From an uncultured Maribacter sp. (GTDB taxonomy: Bacteria; Bacteroidota; Bacteroidia; Flavobacteriales; Flavobacteriaceae): a DNA stretch of 36,292 bases. Location of the stretch: assembly GCA_905479535.1 (NCBI GenBank), contig CAJQMW010000309.1:1-36292 (forward strand). The letters run 5' to 3'. Position 1 is the first letter of the stretch; the number at the start of each line of letters is the position of its first letter. The notes under the pieces were generated by a model, which did no database searches, had not been told where the DNA came from, and worked only from the letters and a program-made list of their open reading frames with translations. The position numbers and the translations under genes are program-made. This document shows positions 1-9,500 of this stretch, piece by piece.

Positions 1-1
1 T

Positions 2-298
2 ACCTGTATAATGACCAATAAAAATAAAACCGTACTCTACGTAGGGGCAACCAATGACATTGAAAGAAGAATAAATGAACACAAACATCGTATTTATCCG
101 AATGCGTTTACCAAAAGATATAATTGTGATATTTTAGTGTATTTTGAAGAATTCGATGAAGTTAAGGACGCCTTTGCAAGAGAAAAACAATTGAAGGCAG
201 GCAGTCGAAAAAAGAAGCTGCAACTTATAAGCGGCCTAAATCCGAATTGGAATGATCTTGGACTAAATTGGCATGGTGCAAATTTTTTGTTGAGATGA
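2..298 (+). CDS. GIY-YIG family single-domain nuclease, 5' end outside window
   Basis: Small GIY-YIG domain protein of the UvrC/Slx1-like single-domain group, common in Bacteroidota, with predicted DNA-nuclease activity; cellular role unknown. The frame is open to the left edge. An ATG exists at 11, but the residues just before it (T-C-I) fit the first beta strand of the domain (usual form Y-x-Y-I-M-T-N-K), so the real start is probably a few codons upstream of the window. Visible family features are VLYVG (second half of the GIY-YIG pair), N-D-I-E-R-R with the conserved arginine, the H-K-H segment, and an AREKQLK helix carrying the metal-binding glutamate. A tail with NPNWNDL is typical. It is followed within 20 bp by a REP-like palindrome, and sits upstream of the DNA-repair helicase. 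Family assignment is firm; function is not. Confidence 0.85.
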   Translation, partial: TCIMTNKNKTVLYVGATNDIERRINEHKHRIYPNAFTKRYNCDILVYFEEFDEVKDAFAREKQLKAGSRKKKLQLISGLNPNWNDLGLNWHGANFLLR

Positions 299-316
299 AA
301 AGGACAAATTTAAACA

Positions 317-357
317 GATTGCCACGCTTCGTCAGCTTCACTGACTTCACTCGCAAT
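317..357. repeat. REP-like palindromic sequence between GIY-YIG gene and helicase
   Basis: A 41-bp stretch with nested inverted repeats: outer arms ATTGC (318-322) and GCAAT (353-357), inner arms GTCAG (331-335) and CTGAC (341-345) around a 5-nt loop. The reverse strand reads ATTGCGAG...CGAAGC...GGCAATC, the form of a dispersed intergenic repeat I recall from Bacteroidota genomes. It ends two bases before the helicase ATG, so it occupies the position where that gene's ribosome binding region should be. No second copy was seen in this window. Confidence 0.55.
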
Positions 358-359
358 TT

Positions 360-2828
360 ATGACCAGAGAAGAACTATACAAAATCGCCAAGGACTGGTT
401 CCATGAACAGGGCTGGAAACCGTTCTCTTTCCAAAAACAAACTTGGAAAGCCTTTTTGCAGGGCAAACACGGACTTTTAAACGCACCAACGGGAAGTGGC
501 AAAACCTACGCTTTATGGTTTCCCATCGTCCTGAATTACATCAAACAAAATCCAGATTACAAAAACAACCATAAGAAGGGATTGAAGGCAGTTTGGATTA
601 CGCCGTTGCGTGCACTATCGCAAGAAATAAGACAATCTGCCGAGCGTGTTACCGCAGATTTGGGCACCCAAATGACCGTCGGAATACGAACCGGCGACAC
701 TACGACAAAACAAAGGGCACAGCAAAAAAAACAGATGCCGGATTTATTGATTACCACCCCGGAGAGCCTACAGCTCTTACTGGCCACTAAGGGCTATGAT
801 AAAATTTTTAAGGATTGCAGTGCAATTGTGGTAGATGAGTGGCACGAGCTATTGGGCACCAAAAGAGGTGTACAAATGGAACTCGCGCTGTCCCGATTAA
901 AGACGGTCTCCAAAAAACTGCGTATCTGGGGCATCTCGGCCACCATAGGCAACTTGGAACAGGCACGGGAAGTTTTACTGGGCCCTGAAACTGAGGCTTT
1001 GGAAAATTCGGTCATGATCAAAGCGAACATCAAAAAGAAAATTACGGTAAAGAGTATTATTCCAGATAAAATGGAAACCTTTCCATGGCGGGGACATCTG
1101 GGCCTTCATTTGCTAGAATACGTCATACCGATAATCAATAAAAGCAGGACCACGTTACTTTTCACCAATACCCGTAGCCAATGTGAGATTTGGTTCCAGA
1201 AAATATTAGAGAAACACCCAGAATTTGCAGGGGAAATAGCCATGCACCATGGTAGCATCAATAAAGATACACGGGTTTGGGTGGAAAATGCCATCCGCAA
1301 TGAAGAATTAAAAGCTGTGGTTTGCACCTCCAGTCTGGACCTTGGGGTCGATTTTGCCCCAGTAGAAACCGTAGTCCAAATTGGTGGCCCAAAAGGGGTG
1401 GCCCGTTTTTTACAACGTGCCGGGAGAAGCGGACACCGACCCGGAAAAGAAAGTGTTATCTATTTCCTTCCCACTCACGCCATAGAACTCATAGAGGCCT
1501 CGGCACTTCAGGAAGCGGTAAGGCAAAATGCCGTTGAAGACCGTATGCCCTACCTCAACAGTTTCGACGTTCTCCTTCAATACCTAACCACCTTAGCCAT
1601 ATCCGACGGATTTTATCCCGATGAAATATTCAACGAAGTACGACACACTTTTTGTTATCAGGCCTTATCCGAAGAACAATGGCAATGGTTATTAAATTTT
1701 ATCGTGATGGGTAGTCAGAGTCTACAGACCTATGATGAATATAAAAAAGTGGAAATAGAGGCCGATGGAAAATTCAAGGTAAACAATAAGGGTGTGGCCA
1801 TGCGTCATCGGTTCCAAATTGGGACCATTGTGGGTGATGTGAACCTAACGGTACGCTATCAAAAAGGAGGCTACATTGGCTCCATAGAGGAGTACTTTAT
1901 TTCTAAACTTAACCGTGGCGATGTTTTTACGTTTGCGGGCAGAAACTTGGAGTTCATCCGGATTAAGGATATGCAGGTTCACGTAAAGAACTCCACAAAA
2001 AAAACGAATAAAATATCCAGTTGGATGGGCAGTCGCCTGACGCTTTCTGCGCAAATGTCAAAACTATTGCGTGAAGAGATGTACACGGCGAACGACATTG
2101 AAAAAAATCAATCAATAGAAATAAAATCTTTGTCCCATCTATTCGAGCGGCAACGTAGGGAAAGTATTGTTCCCGGACCCGATGAATTTCTAATCGAAAC
2201 CTTTAAAACAAGGGATGGCTATCACCATTTGTTCTATCCTTTCGAGGGCAGGTTCGTTCATGAGGCTATGGGCAGTCTATTGGGCTATCGAATAAGCCTA
2301 TTATCGCCCATAACATTCTCCCTCGCCTTCAACGATTATGGTTTTGAGTTGTTATCGGATAAGGAGATAGATATTCAACAGGTGCTGGACAACAATCTCT
2401 TCACTTCCGATTATCTTTTGGATGACCTTCAAAAAAGTCTAAACGCTACGGAGATGGCACGCCGCAAATTTCGTGATGTGGCCATCATTAGCGGTATGGT
2501 CTTCACCGGATATCCGAACAAGGGCATAAAAATGAAGCACTTACAAAGTAATTCACAATTACTTTTTGAAGTTTTCCGAGATTATGAGCCAGAAAATCTT
2601 CTTTTTCAACAGGCCTTTACGGAAACGTTTCAGCATCAACTAGAAGAGGGACGTTTACGGCTTTCCATGGAGCGTATTGCCACACAAGAAATCATTTGGA
2701 AACAATGTGAAAAAGCTACACCCTTTTCATTTCCGTTAATAACCGATAGGTTAAGCAGGGAAAAATTATCCAGTGAAAAATTGGAAGACCGCATCAAGCG
2801 CATGGCCGCCTTATTGATGAAGAAATAA
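360..2828 (+). CDS. Ligase-associated DNA damage response DEXH box helicase (Lhr-like)
   Basis: Superfamily 2 helicase of the Lhr-like group that accompanies an ATP-dependent DNA ligase, an exonuclease and PdeM in a bacterial DNA-repair cassette. Walker A APTGSGKT is at residues 42-49, the DEWH box at 159-162, SAT at 193-195, a GVDFAP segment near 329-334, and motif VI QRAGRSGHR at 352-360. A Lhr-type C-terminal region follows; 822 aa is normal for the family. An in-frame TGA at 342-344, inside the upstream palindrome, rules out an earlier start, and the N-terminus fits homologues. PdeM lies downstream at 3527, but the two are separated by about 700 bp holding an unrelated lipoprotein gene. 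The partner ligase and exonuclease are not in the window. Acts in the cytoplasm on DNA. Confidence 0.93.
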   Translation: MTREELYKIAKDWFHEQGWKPFSFQKQTWKAFLQGKHGLLNAPTGSGKTYALWFPIVLNYIKQNPDYKNNHKKGLKAVWITPLRALSQEIRQSAERVTADLGTQMTVGIRTGDTTTKQRAQQKKQMPDLLITTPESLQLLLATKGYDKIFKDCSAIVVDEWHELLGTKRGVQMELALSRLKTVSKKLRIWGISATIGNLEQAREVLLGPETEALENSVMIKANIKKKITVKSIIPDKMETFPWRGHLGLHLLEYVIPIINKSRTTLLFTNTRSQCEIWFQKILEKHPEFAGEIAMHHGSINKDTRVWVENAIRNEELKAVVCTSSLDLGVDFAPVETVVQIGGPKGVARFLQRAGRSGHRPGKESVIYFLPTHAIELIEASALQEAVRQNAVEDRMPYLNSFDVLLQYLTTLAISDGFYPDEIFNEVRHTFCYQALSEEQWQWLLNFIVMGSQSLQTYDEYKKVEIEADGKFKVNNKGVAMRHRFQIGTIVGDVNLTVRYQKGGYIGSIEEYFISKLNRGDVFTFAGRNLEFIRIKDMQVHVKNSTKKTNKISSWMGSRLTLSAQMSKLLREEMYTANDIEKNQSIEIKSLSHLFERQRRESIVPGPDEFLIETFKTRDGYHHLFYPFEGRFVHEAMGSLLGYRISLLSPITFSLAFNDYGFELLSDKEIDIQQVLDNNLFTSDYLLDDLQKSLNATEMARRKFRDVAIISGMVFTGYPNKGIKMKHLQSNSQLLFEVFRDYEPENLLFQQAFTETFQHQLEEGRLRLSMERIATQEIIWKQCEKATPFSFPLITDRLSREKLSSEKLEDRIKRMAALLMKK

Positions 2829-3027
2829 CTAGCCCCCTAGCCCTAAGGTGAATTTCAAGTATTATTGAAACATCAAAGACTCTTCTATTTTAGTACATTT
2901 ATAAAAAGATAAGTATGCGCCCTTTCAGTCAACCAAAATATTGTATTCAACAGCTTATGATAATTAAAAATTCGATTAAATATATTATTCCGTACTTCAA
3001 AAGATTTTAAAATTCAAGTTGATTAAA

Positions 3028-3507
3028 ATGTCAAAAAAAAAATTATTATTCATATTTCTCTCCATTTTAATATTTTCCTGTTCTAAAAATTCCTCTTCCA
3101 CAAAGTTTACTTGCTGTACGGACGAAATAAATGGCAATGTCAACAATCTCCAAATACCGGATACAGTGGATGTGCAAATACAGGCTTTTAACGTGATTAC
3201 TCCTAATGGAGACGGAATAAATGATTTTTTATTTATTCGAGATTTATTTCTTTACCCTAATAATAACGTCCAAATTTTTGACAACAGAAATCGTTTGGTT
3301 TTTGAGGACTCCGGTTATTTATCGGAACAAAATGTATTTGATGCGACTGGCTTGAAAGAAGGTACTTATCGTTATAAGATAGTTATTGAAAATGAAGAAA
3401 TTTTCTTACTCCAAGGATTTTTATGCGTAGTAACTTCCTTTCCAAACGATTTTGAATTTGGTTTAGGATGCAGCGTTTGGGACCCTATAGACCCGCTTCT
3501 TCAGTAG
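3028..3507 (+). CDS. Small lipoprotein with a CHU_C-like (gliding-motility-associated C-terminal) module
   Basis: About 159 aa. I take ATG 3028 as the start; an in-frame TTG at 3019 is possible but less likely. The N-terminus is a lysine-rich signal peptide ending in a lipobox (I-L-I-F-S-C), so the protein should be lipidated at that cysteine. The middle carries ITPNGDGINDFLFI...YPNNNVQIFDNRNRLVFE, closely resembling the CHU_C/T9SS type B sorting module, and a GLKEGTYRYKI strand. Oddly, the usual terminal strand (G-W-x-Y-I-x-R) is replaced by a hydrophobic LLQGFLCVV and about 30 further residues follow, so it is not a standard C-terminal sorting signal. The gene is more AT-rich than its neighbours and splits the helicase from PdeM. 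Function unknown. Confidence 0.75.
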   Translation: MSKKKLLFIFLSILIFSCSKNSSSTKFTCCTDEINGNVNNLQIPDTVDVQIQAFNVITPNGDGINDFLFIRDLFLYPNNNVQIFDNRNRLVFEDSGYLSEQNVFDATGLKEGTYRYKIVIENEEIFLLQGFLCVVTSFPNDFEFGLGCSVWDPIDPLLQ

Positions 3508-3526
3508 GTGCTGATAATTTTACAAT

Positions 3527-4192
3527 ATGACCAAATCCGTCCAAATCTTAAAGAACACCTTTGAAATGCACTGCTCTGGTGTACTCTTTTGGCAGGAAAG
3601 GTCAACCCTCATCATTAGCGATGTACATTTGGGAAAAATATCCCATTTTAGAAAATTTGGAGCAGCTGTGCCGCAAAAAGCGGTAGAGCAGAATTTTTTG
3701 GTCATGACCGAAGTTATCGAACTTTTTAAACCGACGGTCATCATTTTTTTGGGAGATTTGTTCCATTCTTCTGTTAACAAGGAGTGGCAATTCTTTGAGG
3801 AATGGATTTCAAAACTTACGGCAAAGGTTATATTAGTTAGTGGCAACCATGATATTATTTCTCCTTTAAAATATGAGGATTTAGGTGTGCAAGTAACCAA
3901 AGAACTTCTTTTGGACGGTTTTCTACTTACGCACCATCCAGAAGAAAGAGAGGGTCTCTTCAATTTTTCGGGTCATGTACACCCTGCCATTCGGTTACAC
4001 GGGGTTGGGAGACAATCGGTTCGTTTACGGTGTTTTTTTAAAACACAGCGTCAGATGATATTGCCAGCTTTTGGGGAATTTACCGGGAATTACACCATGG
4101 AACCAATAGCTGATTGCGAGGCTTATGCTTTGTTGGGAGATACGGTACTTCAAGTCCCGTTTAAGGAGACAAAACGACGCAAGAGATTTTAA
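3527..4192 (+). CDS. pdeM: Ligase-associated DNA damage response endonuclease PdeM
   Basis: Calcineurin-like metallophosphoesterase of the PdeM group, a predicted nuclease or phosphodiesterase of the ligase-associated repair cassette. All metal-binding motifs are present: D-x-H (SDVHLGK, D32/H34), GD-x-x-H (LGDLFH, D77/H80), GNHD (106-109), a histidine pair in LTHHPEE (136-137), and GHVH (149-152). The 221-aa length is usual. The partner helicase is the next conserved gene upstream. The following gene starts 73 bp downstream on the same strand, so read-through is possible. Confidence 0.92.
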   Translation: MTKSVQILKNTFEMHCSGVLFWQERSTLIISDVHLGKISHFRKFGAAVPQKAVEQNFLVMTEVIELFKPTVIIFLGDLFHSSVNKEWQFFEEWISKLTAKVILVSGNHDIISPLKYEDLGVQVTKELLLDGFLLTHHPEEREGLFNFSGHVHPAIRLHGVGRQSVRLRCFFKTQRQMILPAFGEFTGNYTMEPIADCEAYALLGDTVLQVPFKETKRRKRF

Positions 4193-4265
4193 AAAAGTCC
4201 ATATTGAAAGGGTTTTAGACAAATCAATATCTAAAAAGGCCATATTTTTAAACAAAAAGGAGTTC

Positions 4266-5063
4266 ATGAAAAAACTAGCAATTATCAACTTGGCTTCTGT
4301 GGTTTTAGTAATTGCCGTAAATTATATTTCCCAAGCGCTAAGGTTGAACAATACGACCATAGGGGAGATTAGTGCCAAATACGACAACTTATTTACTCCC
4401 GCTTCCTACGCTTTTGCCATTTGGGGAATCATATTCATTAGTTTGTTGGCGTACGGTATATTTCAAGTGCGTCGTGCTTTTTTTAGTACTAAGCAAAGCG
4501 ATTTTATTCAAAAGACCGGGTATTGGTTCTTAACGGCAAACCTTTTAAACGCGGCATGGGTGTTTGCCTTTGTTTACGACTTCACAGGGTTATCCGTATT
4601 GATTATGCTTGGAATCTTGTTCTCCTTGATAAAAATAATACTGAACGCCAATATGGAACGATGGGATGCTCCAATAACTATCATCGCTTTTGTCTGGTGG
4701 CCCATTTGCATCTATAGTGGATGGATAGCCGTAGCGACCATCGCTAATATTTCTGCGTATTTGAGCAAACTTGAGTGGAACGGTGGCCCATTATCCGAGA
4801 ATAGCTGGACAATGATTATGATCGGAGTAGCCGTTCTCCTAAATCTCTTCATGATTTGGAAACGTAACATGCGGGAATTTGCTTTAGTAGGTGTTTGGGC
4901 GTTGTTCGCCATATACATACGCCACAAAGACGCTCTAGAAAACATTGCCTATAGCGCATTATTTGGAAGTATTTTATTGACCGCCGCTATACTGTTCCAT
5001 GGTTACCAAAATAGGCACACCAACCCCTTTGAGAAACTTAAGGAAAGGTTGAAAAACGATTAA
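4266..5063 (+). CDS. Tryptophan-rich sensory protein (TspO/MBR-related) membrane protein
   Basis: A 265-aa polytopic membrane protein. The open frame extends back to 4125, but ATG 4266 is preceded by AGGAG at 4258-4262 and begins a typical hydrophobic first helix (MKKLAIINLASVV), so this start is preferred. The conserved block NLFTPASYAFAIWGIIF, followed by NLLNAAWVFAF and VWWPICIYSGW, matches the Bacteroidota 'tryptophan-rich sensory protein' family, distantly related to TspO. Several tryptophans lie in or near the helices. Ligand and role are not evident. Its TAA (5061-5063) overlaps the ancestral stop codon of the convergent reductase gene. Confidence 0.85.
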   Translation: MKKLAIINLASVVLVIAVNYISQALRLNNTTIGEISAKYDNLFTPASYAFAIWGIIFISLLAYGIFQVRRAFFSTKQSDFIQKTGYWFLTANLLNAAWVFAFVYDFTGLSVLIMLGILFSLIKIILNANMERWDAPITIIAFVWWPICIYSGWIAVATIANISAYLSKLEWNGGPLSENSWTMIMIGVAVLLNLFMIWKRNMREFALVGVWALFAIYIRHKDALENIAYSALFGSILLTAAILFHGYQNRHTNPFEKLKERLKND

Positions 5064-6410
5064 AGCATACTTTTGACATCGTTGGCCCATGAAGGATAGG
5101 TAAAAAATCGTACCCTGCAAATCATCGGCGGTCATCTTGGCATTAATGGCCATAGCAAAAATATTAATGGTCTCCCCAGCTTCAGGGCCAAGGATATGAG
5201 CTCCAATTATTTCTTGAGTTCGTTCGTTCAAGATGATTTTATAGCTGTATACTGGAGCATTGATTCTTTTGGCATTGAACCAATTGGGAACAGAAGCCTG
5301 TTTGACCAGTATATTTTTATATCGACTTTTCGCTTCCTCCTCGGAATATCCGACCGAAGCCAAATTGGGTAATGTAAATACCCCCGAAGGTATTTCCGGA
5401 AAAGATAATTTTTTTTGATTTCCGTTCAAGATATTCTCAAATACTACGCAGCCCTCTCTCCCAGAGAGTGGGGTAAGCGGCAACCCATTGTCCGAAACAT
5501 CTCCACAAGCGTACACCTTGGGATTACTTTTACTTTGCAAAAAGACATTGGTCTTTATGCCACTATCAACAAAAGTAACATTGACTTTTTCCAAATCAAG
5601 TTCCGACAGTGCCGGAACCCGACCCGCTGTATTGAATACAGCTCTAGATTTTAAGGATTGTGAGGTTCCATTTATATCATACTTCAGTTTAAAATTCTTA
5701 CTTAGTTTCTTTACCTCAGTTGTTTTTGCACCAAAGACAAAGTCTATGCCCAATTTCTTAGAATATTTCGTAAGCTCCTTTACTAAGTCACTGTCAAAAG
5801 CGTTCAAGGGACGTTCGCCTGTTTCCAAAACCGTAACCTTGGCTCCAGCCCTTACCGCCATGTGGGCGAATTACATTCCCACGTAACCGGCTCCGATAAA
5901 GGTGATCTGTTTGGGTAGTTTTTTCAAATTCAAAAAATCGTCACTAGTTAGTAAATGCCCGTTCCCTTTAAACGATAATTTACGGGGTTCATATCCGGTA
6001 GCGATGACAATCGTTTTAGCGGTTATCTTTTTTTCTTCCACCATTAAAGAATCCTCCGTTAGGAATTTTGGGGATTGATGATATAGTTTAATTCCCATAC
6101 CTTTCAGGTCTTTTTCCGTACTCTTGGGAACGGCGGCCGTAAATTCTTTTTTAAACTTTTGAAGTTTTTTCCAATTTATTTTCGGAAGCTTTGCGATACC
6201 CTTCCCGTGTAAATTCTTCGAGTTCTCAAGCACCTCCGTTATCCCTAGGAGTACTTTTTTTGGATCACAACCCTTATTGGCGCAGGTACCACCAAACTCA
6301 CGCTTGTCCGCTATGGCCACTTTAAGCCCAGCTTCGGCACATGCCTTGGCCACTGTTTGACCCGCAATACCGCTACCTATTACAAATACATCAAATTGAT
6401 TTTCCTTCAT
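5060..6410 (-). pseudogene. Broken pyridine nucleotide-disulfide oxidoreductase (glutathione/mercuric reductase-like)
   Basis: FAD/NAD(P)H flavoprotein related to glutathione and mercuric reductases, about 450 aa if intact. N-terminal part (6410-5874): FAD-binding GSGIAG, the redox-active GGTCANKGC and the ATG segment. Its frame ends at TAA 5873-5871, exactly where the conserved glutamate of the NAD(P)-binding GAGYVGM-[E]-FA motif is expected; the frame continues unbroken after it (FAHMAVRAGAKVTVLE). Near the 3' end a run of six T (plus-strand A at 5102-5107) has one base too many. Removing one gives GTIFTYPSWANDVKSML and a stop at 5062-5060, the normal family C-terminus. As it stands the frame runs on to 4974. 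The rest is intact, including GCDP and AHILGP. Two independent defects suggest a young pseudogene; sequencing error cannot be excluded. Confidence 0.85.
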
Positions 6411-6506
6411 CAGTTTAAGTTATAAAAATTAAAGGTGGCGCGTTTATGGGGCAATCATTGATGCAAATTAGACAACTTTGAACGCAATACGTTTGGCGTG
6501 GTTATG

Positions 6507-6514
6507 TATCTTTG
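6507..6514 (+). promoter_or_regulatory. Candidate Bacteroidota -7 element for mfd
   Basis: TATCTTTG matches the TAxxTTTG consensus exactly and ends 19 bp before the TTG start of mfd. No -33 TTTG lies at standard spacing; the nearest TTTG sequences are 11 and 26 bp upstream. Confidence 0.5.
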
Positions 6515-6533
6515 CATCTCAAATTTTTAGCGG

Positions 6534-9500
6534 TTGACGCATTCCTCCATTCAACAACTATTCGCACAGTCTTCCAACATCGGAAAACTGAGGGACGCTA
6601 TTGCCGAATCTGAAGGCGAGGCCAAGGCGAGGGTATACATTAAAGGACTTACGGGCTCCTCGCTCTCCTTTGTCATGCCAGATGTATTTAAACAAACCGA
6701 CGCACCTTTTTTATTGGTTTTTAATGATAAGGAGGAGGCAGCCTATTACCTAAATGATTTGGAACGGCTTGTTGGGGAAAACGACGTGCTTTTCTATCCG
6801 GGCAGCTATCGCAGACCATATCAAATAGAGGAGACGGACAATGCCAATGTCTTGTTGCGGGCCGAAGTGTTGAACCGTATCAACTCGCGTAAAAAGCCAG
6901 CCATCATCGTTACCTATCCGGATGCCCTTTTTGAAAAAGTGGTTACCCGTAAGGAGTTGGACAAAAACACCCTTAAAATAAAGCTGGACGATACGCTTTC
7001 ATTGGATTTTTTAAACGAAGTCCTTTTTGAGTATAAGTTTAAACGAGTGGATTTCGTTACGGAACCAGGTGAGTTTTCCGTGCGTGGGGGAATTGTAGAC
7101 GTGTTCTCCTTTTCACACGATGAGCCCTATCGCATTGAATTTTTTGGGGACGAAGTGGATAGCATACGAACCTTTGACGTAGAGACGCAGCTTTCTACGC
7201 AAAAGGTGAAGAAAATCAGCATTATCCCAAATGTGGCCAATAAAATGCTCCATGAAAAACGGGAAAGTTTCCTCAAGTACATATCTGCTAACACCGTCCT
7301 GTTTACGAAAAATACCGATTTCCTTTTTGACCGTTTGGATGATTTTTTTGTAAAAGCAAAAGAGGCATTTTTAAAATTATCAAAGGAAATAATACACGCT
7401 GAACCGTCAGCATTGTTCCTAAATTCCAAACAGTTTAAAGAGCAGTTACAAGATTTTAGATTAATTTCCCTCAACCCTATCCAAGATGACGGTTCAGTAA
7501 TTCAATTCAATACCAAACCGCAACCTTCTTTCAATAAGAAATTTGATTTATTGATAGAAAACCTTAACGAGAACCACTCCAAAGGTTATTCCAACTATAT
7601 CTTCTGCGCATCGGAGCAACAGGCGAAACGTTTCCATGATATTTTTGAGGAAGTTGGGCAACAAGTGCATTATAAGACCATTGTCTTTCCATTGCATCAA
7701 GGATTCATCGATGACGACCTTAAACTTGTATGCTATACGGACCATCAAATATTTGAACGCTACCATAAATTCCATTTGAAAAATGGATACGCCAAGAAGC
7801 AGGCCATTACGCTTAAGGATTTGAACAAATTGGAAATTGGGGACTATGTTACCCATATAGACCATGGTATAGGCAAATTTGGGGGACTTCAAAAAATTGA
7901 TGTAGAGGGCAGGAAACAGGAGGCCATTAAATTAATGTACGGTGAACGGGATATTCTTTACGTGAGTATTCATTCCTTACACAAAATATCCAAATTCAAC
8001 GGTAAGGATGGTGCTCCCCCAAAAATCTATAAATTAGGTTCCGGCGCTTGGAAAAAGGTCAAGGACAAGACCAAGTCCCGGGTAAAGAAAATAGCTTTTG
8101 ACCTTATAAAAGTATATGCCAAAAGGCGCTTGGAGAAAGGGTTTCAATACAATCCGGACAGTTACCTGCAGAACGAACTCGAAGCTTCCTTTATTTACGA
8201 GGACACCCCGGACCAGAGCACCGCTACGGAAGATATTAAAAAAGACATGGAGAGCGAACGTCCCATGGACCGCTTGATCTGTGGCGATGTCGGCTTTGGC
8301 AAGACCGAAGTTGCCATTCGTGCCGCATTTAAGGCCGTGGACAACGGTAAACAAGTAGCCGTGCTCGTACCCACAACCATTTTGGCGTTCCAACATCACC
8401 GTACGTTTACCGAGCGTTTGAAGGAGATGCCAGTTACGGTAGATTATCTAAACCGATTCCGAACGGCGAAGGAGCGTAGGGAAACCTTGGAAAAATTGGA
8501 AGCAGGGAGAGTGGACATTCTTATAGGTACGCATCAATTGGTCAACAAAAAGGTGAAGTTTAAGGATTTAGGTCTTTTAATCGTGGACGAGGAACAAAAA
8601 TTTGGTGTGGCGGTAAAGGACAAGTTGAAATCCATTAAAGAAAATGTGGATGTCCTTACCTTGACCGCAACGCCCATCCCCAGAACTTTGCAATTTAGTC
8701 TAATGGCGGCGAGGGACCTCTCCGTCATCAATACGGCTCCACCAAACCGATATCCCATAGAAAGTAGCGTAATCCGATTTAACGAAGAGACCATACGGGA
8801 CGCGATTAGTTACGAAATTGAGCGTGGAGGACAGGTGTTCTTCATTCACAACCGAATAGAAAATATAAAAGAAGTCGCCGGTATGATCCAGCGTTTGGTG
8901 CCCGATGCCAAAGTAGGTATTGGACATGGACAGATGGAAGGGAAAAGACTGGAAAACTTAATGCTAGGGTTTATAAACGGGGAGTTCGATGTATTGGTTT
9001 CCACGACCATTGTTGAAAGTGGCCTGGACGTAACCAATGCCAACACCATCTTTATAAATAACGCCAATAATTTTGGGCTTAGCGACCTACACCAAATGCG
9101 TGGTCGTGTTGGACGTGGCAACAAAAAAGCCTTCTGCTACTTCATAACACCACCGTACGATGTAATGACGACCGATGCGCGTAAACGAATTGAGGCGCTT
9201 GAGCAGTTTACGGAACTGGGAAGTGGTTTTAACATTGCCATGAAAGATTTGGAAATTCGTGGTGCGGGGGATTTGTTGGGCGGGGAGCAAAGCGGCTTTA
9301 TTAATGAAATAGGTTTTGAAACCTATCAAAAGATATTGGCAGAAGCTATAGATGAACTTAAGGAAAACGAGTTCAAGGAACTATATGAAGAGGTGGAAGG
9401 CAAAATTGATAAGATTTTTGTGAAAGAAACCCAAATCGATTCTGATTTTGAACTCCTTTTCCCGGACGATTACATCAATAACATTACAGAGCGATTAACG

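Noticed and set aside
2915-3010. 31-codon frame in the helicase-lipoprotein spacer
   Set aside because: AT-rich, lysine/isoleucine-biased, no ribosome binding site and no similarity; probably chance.
3520-3963. 147-codon minus-strand open frame over pdeM
   Set aside because: Antisense shadow; the plus frame holds all metallophosphoesterase motifs.
4125-4265. Longer N-terminus for the TspO-like protein
   Set aside because: It overlaps the pdeM end, is charged and unlike the family, whereas ATG 4266 has an AGGAG site and starts the first membrane helix.
5871-5873. Programmed recoding of the TAA in the reductase
   Set aside because: TAA is not a known selenocysteine or pyrrolysine codon here, no slippery context is present, and a second lesion in the gene favours decay.
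5415-5886. Plus-strand open frames of 79 and 132 codons over the reductase
   Set aside because: They are antisense to clear FAD/NAD(P)-oxidoreductase coding sequence and show no domain features.
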